A DNA stretch of 16,836 bases, from the NCBI GenBank assembly GCA_964550985.1, contig CAZKBM010000071.1, forward strand, positions 1-16,836, written 5' to 3'. The notes under the pieces were generated by a model. It made no database searches. It was not told the origin of the DNA and was given only the letters and a program-made list of their open reading frames with translations. Within the stretch, counting starts at the first letter, position 1, and every line of letters begins with the position of its first letter. Origin of the DNA: JAAYCI01 sp964550985. Its GTDB lineage: Bacteria > Bacillota > Clostridia > Oscillospirales > Ruminococcaceae. Shown here piece by piece: positions 14,346 to 16,836 of this stretch. Made by a program: the position numbers and the translations under genes.

Positions 14346-15029
14346 ATGACCATGCAAAAGAAATGGATACCGATTCTCCTCACACTGGGGCTTATGTTAA
14401 CAGCCGCGGGTTGCGCCACCGGTGGGCAAAACACACCCAGTTCGGCCTCTGCGCCCAGCGCCTCGGCCTCACAAAGCGGCGCAGCAAGCACAGCCCCAGC
14501 CGAAAGCGGGGCGGATAAAGCCGAGGAGGGGGACAAAGCCCCCCCTGCCCCACACGAGAATGAACTTTTTGGCCAGGTGAGCGCCACAGCGGAGGTAAGC
14601 CTTACGCTGGACATTGTGCGCGGGCCGGGTGGCGGCCGCGGCGGTGACCAGGACGAAGATGATGGCCGCGGCGGCGAGGGCGACCGGGATAAAGACGGCG
14701 AAAGCCGCCAAAGTGGCAGCGATGAGGGTGCAGCCCCCAAAAGCCCGCCCCCTGAGGGGGAAAAGCCGGCAGATGCCCCGAGTGGTATGCCGGAGGATGC
14801 CTCAGGGCTACCGCCCGAAGGCGGATGGCAAAGCCCTGAAACCACTGGCGAAAGCCGGGAGGTAAAGATGGATGCCAGCACAAGCATTACGGTGCTTGGT
14901 AGCGACGAGGCCTTAAGCCTTGCCGATATCCAGGTGGGGGAACTGGTGAAGGTGACCCTGGCCGAGGACGGCAACACAGCCCTTAGCATTGAAATACTGC
15001 GCAGTACAGGAGGCGAAACAGAGAGATGA
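14346..15029 (+). CDS. Predicted lipoprotein with acidic Gly-rich insert, efflux-operon partner
   Basis: This 227-aa protein starts with MTMQKKW, a hydrophobic stretch and AAGC, so C23 is the likely lipidated cysteine. A Ser/Ala-rich linker (24-70) follows. The start of a small beta domain (NELFGQVSATAEVSLTLDIV, 72-91) and its apparent continuation (about 150-223, KMDASTSITVLG, LADIQVGELVKVTL, ALSIEILRS) flank a long Gly/Asp/Glu/Pro-rich insert. The insert has two related 10-residue units starting GRGGDQDEDD and GRGGEGDRDK (98-117), giving DxDxD-type acidic motifs. The overall plan resembles small DUF5666-like OB-fold proteins encoded beside clostridial HlyD/MacB exporters; this is from memory and tentative. 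AAGGGA lies 7 nt before the ATG. Its stop overlaps the next start by 4 nt (ATGA). It probably sits on the outer membrane face next to the exporter. Confidence 0.8.
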   Translation: MTMQKKWIPILLTLGLMLTAAGCATGGQNTPSSASAPSASASQSGAASTAPAESGADKAEEGDKAPPAPHENELFGQVSATAEVSLTLDIVRGPGGGRGGDQDEDDGRGGEGDRDKDGESRQSGSDEGAAPKSPPPEGEKPADAPSGMPEDASGLPPEGGWQSPETTGESREVKMDASTSITVLGSDEALSLADIQVGELVKVTLAEDGNTALSIEILRSTGGETER

Positions 15030-16783
15030 AACGGTTTCTCATGTGGTTAGGGGGGCTGTTCACAGCCATAGGCCGGTTTGCCCGGCGGCATAAGGCGCTT
15101 AGCGCCCTATGCCTGGTATTGGTGCTGGGCGGCGGGGCCGCCCTCACCATTTTTACTGGGTGTTGGCGTCCGGTGCAGGCCACGGGCGCGGCCATGCCCG
15201 AAGTGACGATGCTGGAAACGATGGATTTGGAACTGACCGTGACGGCCACAGGCAGCCTGCAAAGCGCCAGCACAAAACAGGTGAGCAGCAGTTTAAGCTA
15301 CGATATAACCGAGCTATTTGTACAGGTAGGAGACACCGTGCAGGCGGGCGACACCCTTTGCCAGCTAGATACCAGCGAGATTGAAGAGAACATCAGCGAT
15401 GCAAAAAAGCAAATTAGCGAGGCCGTGGCCTCGGATGCCCTGCAGTTGGAACAGGCCCAGCGCAAGCTGCAAACGGCCACCGATAACCGCAGCTACAATT
15501 ACAGCAAAAATGACGTCGCTGTGCAAGCGGCGCTGGCCGAACTGAACACCGCGAACGCTACCCTGACCGATGCCAACACAAAGCTGGCCGCCGCGCAGGT
15601 GGAACAGGACAGGCTGGCGGCCCTACAGGCAAGCTACACCGGCTGGATGGCCGACCCCGCCGACCCCAGTGCCCAAAACCCCTACCAGGCCGAGTATGAC
15701 GCCGCCCTGGCGGCGGGCGCAACAGAGGCGGCTGCCAGCGCCTTGCAGGCGGCCCAGCAGGCCCAAAGCCAGGCTGCCGCCGCCGTAGCCACCGCCCAAA
15801 GCAGCTACAACAAAGCGGTGGAAACCCGAGACAGCAGTTACCGCAGTGATACCCAGAGCGTGGAGAGCGCCCAGGATAGCGTGGACACCCAAAAACAAAA
15901 GGACAGCGCCGAGAGCCTGAAGAAAGAACTGAAAAGCTATGAAGAAAACCTGGAGGACTGCACCATAACCGCCCCCATTGCGGGCACGGTTACCGCCATG
16001 ACAGCCGAGGTGGGCGAGAGCGCGGGGGGCAGCGGGGCGGCCTCCACTGCGGGCAGCACGGGCAGTTCGGGGGGCAGTACCTCTGCAGGCAGCAGCCTGT
16101 TTACCATTGAGGATTTAAACACGCTGGAAATACCGGCCAGCATCCCGGAATACGACGCCCTCACCCTGGAGACGGGAATGAGCGTCCACATCACATCCGA
16201 CGCCGTGGAGGATAAAACCTGGACGGGGCAGGTGGCAAGCATCTCCCCCACCGCCAGCGATTCCAGCGGGAATTTTACGGCTACGGTGAAGGTGACCTCG
16301 GCCCCGGAGGGGCTTACCTCGGGCATGAGCGCCAAGCTGGAAATTGTAACCGAAAGTCAAACCGGCGTGTACGCCGTGCCCTTTGACGCCGTGGTTACCA
16401 ACAGCGCGGGGGAAAGTGTTGTATATGCCATAGAAGGCCGAGGTGGCGAAGAGGAAGCAAATAGTGAAACGAAGCCCAAGAGCGCAGGGAGCGGGGAAGA
16501 GGGGCAAAATGGCCCGGTGCGTACCGAGATTGCCGTTGAAACCGGGCTGGAAACCGATTATTACGTGGAGATAAGCGGAGACGGCCTGCGCGAGGGCCTA
16601 ATGATTTTAAACGACCCCAACGGGAATAACGTAGTTGCCGCCAGCACAAGTGGCGAAGCAAAACAGCAGGAGGGCCCTACGGGCCTTGGCGGCCTTGGCG
16701 GCGGCCAGGGCGGAGAGATGGGCGGCGCGCCCCCGGCAGGCGGCGGAGGCGGCAGCCCGCCCGCGGGCGGCCCCACGGGCTAG
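15026..16783 (+). CDS. HlyD/MacA-like membrane fusion (periplasmic adaptor) protein
   Basis: This 585-aa adaptor has an N-terminal membrane anchor (about 24-46), a first beta/lipoyl half (SSSLSYDITELFVQVGDTVQAGD, about 88-110 in two stretches) and a long Ala/Gln-rich alpha-helical coiled coil (~115-310). The second lipoyl half ITAPIAGTVTAM (from residue 314) is followed by beta-barrel segments. A Gly/Ser-rich loop interrupts the lipoyl region after AEVGES. The protein ends in an acidic linker and a Gly/Pro-rich tail that looks disordered. Such adaptors link an ABC (MacB-type) permease to the cell exterior in Gram-positive bacteria. The gene overlaps the lipoprotein by ATGA, so the two are coupled. 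AGGACGAAA at the last bases of the window looks like the ribosome binding site of the next gene, presumably the transporter ATPase or permease. Confidence 0.9.
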   Translation: MKRFLMWLGGLFTAIGRFARRHKALSALCLVLVLGGGAALTIFTGCWRPVQATGAAMPEVTMLETMDLELTVTATGSLQSASTKQVSSSLSYDITELFVQVGDTVQAGDTLCQLDTSEIEENISDAKKQISEAVASDALQLEQAQRKLQTATDNRSYNYSKNDVAVQAALAELNTANATLTDANTKLAAAQVEQDRLAALQASYTGWMADPADPSAQNPYQAEYDAALAAGATEAAASALQAAQQAQSQAAAAVATAQSSYNKAVETRDSSYRSDTQSVESAQDSVDTQKQKDSAESLKKELKSYEENLEDCTITAPIAGTVTAMTAEVGESAGGSGAASTAGSTGSSGGSTSAGSSLFTIEDLNTLEIPASIPEYDALTLETGMSVHITSDAVEDKTWTGQVASISPTASDSSGNFTATVKVTSAPEGLTSGMSAKLEIVTESQTGVYAVPFDAVVTNSAGESVVYAIEGRGGEEEANSETKPKSAGSGEEGQNGPVRTEIAVETGLETDYYVEISGDGLREGLMILNDPNGNNVVAASTSGEAKQQEGPTGLGGLGGGQGGEMGGAPPAGGGGGSPPAGGPTG

Positions 16784-16836
16784 GTGACTAACTATTAGAA
16801 GTCAAGCAATTTTTTCAGCAAATTGATAGGACGAAA
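16784..16836 (+). promoter_or_regulatory. Ribosome binding site of the next, unseen gene of the export operon
   Basis: After the adaptor stop, a 53-nt spacer ends in ATAGGACGAAA. The lipoprotein gene is preceded by an almost identical AGGGACGAAA directly before its ATG. A further gene therefore very likely starts at or just past the right edge. Confidence 0.5.

Noticed and set aside
14634..14674. Short DNA repeat as a possible CRISPR or mobile-element remnant
   Set aside because: It is two in-frame copies of a 30-nt coding unit within the lipoprotein insert, with no spacer structure.
14288..14989. Long minus-strand open frame (233 codons) opposite the lipoprotein gene
   Set aside because: Its translation is Ser/Pro/Leu-rich low complexity, has no ribosome binding site or family motif, and mirrors the acidic Gly-rich plus-strand gene, which has a signal peptide and operon coupling.

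Overview
The window looks like chromosomal DNA of a GC-rich, Gram-positive, probably gut-associated Clostridia bacterium (Oscillospirales/Ruminococcaceae-like). This placement is inferred from gene families and style: Bacillota-type TetR, XRE and OmpR regulators, lipoproteins, a motility-type flagellin, GGAGG-like ribosome binding sites, and an adaptor/lipoprotein efflux cassette typical of Clostridia. There is no rRNA, tRNA, CRISPR array or insertion sequence that I can support.

Layout, left to right. (1) The 3' part of an ABC exporter half (1-1090, cut by the left edge) is followed by an aldose 1-epimerase-family protein (1190-2062). (2) A minus-strand block holds, in transcription order, a TetR regulator (5218-4628), a subtilisin-like lipoprotein protease (4554-3415) and an ATP-NAD-kinase-family protein (3332-2199). 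A plus-strand extended SDR/epimerase gene (5382-6452) is divergent from the TetR gene. The two share overlapping promoters and a 15-bp dyad, the classical arrangement for a TetR repressor and its target. (3) A sugar-kinase pair lies back to back: a NahK-like phosphotransferase (7641-6568, minus) and a long ROK-family protein (7879-9252, plus). (4) A small AT-richer XRE regulator and membrane-protein pair (9533-10061) has a dyad inside its promoter. (5) A 589-aa flagellin on the minus strand (11851-10082) is preceded by a near-perfect sigma-28/SigD promoter. (6) A response regulator and histidine kinase operon (14015-12100, minus) is divergent from a lipoprotein and membrane-fusion-adaptor operon (14346-16783, plus). 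That operon evidently continues past the right edge, where a ribosome binding site is visible at the last bases.

The strongest unexplained signal is in the 330-bp divergent region of block 6. The same direct-repeat operator (TTTCAG-N5-TTTCAG, 11-bp period) occurs twice, once facing each operon. In both copies a -10 box lies exactly 10 bp downstream and no good -35 is present. This predicts one activator, most simply the adjacent OmpR-family regulator, that switches on its own operon and the export operon through matching promoters. The lipoprotein in that operon has two DxDxD-type acidic motifs and could be a ligand or metal-handling partner, though that is speculative.

Start codons were moved inward from the longest open frame for several genes (TetR, epimerase, ROK, XRE, membrane protein, flagellin, response regulator), because Shine-Dalgarno sites, promoters and family alignments support the later starts.
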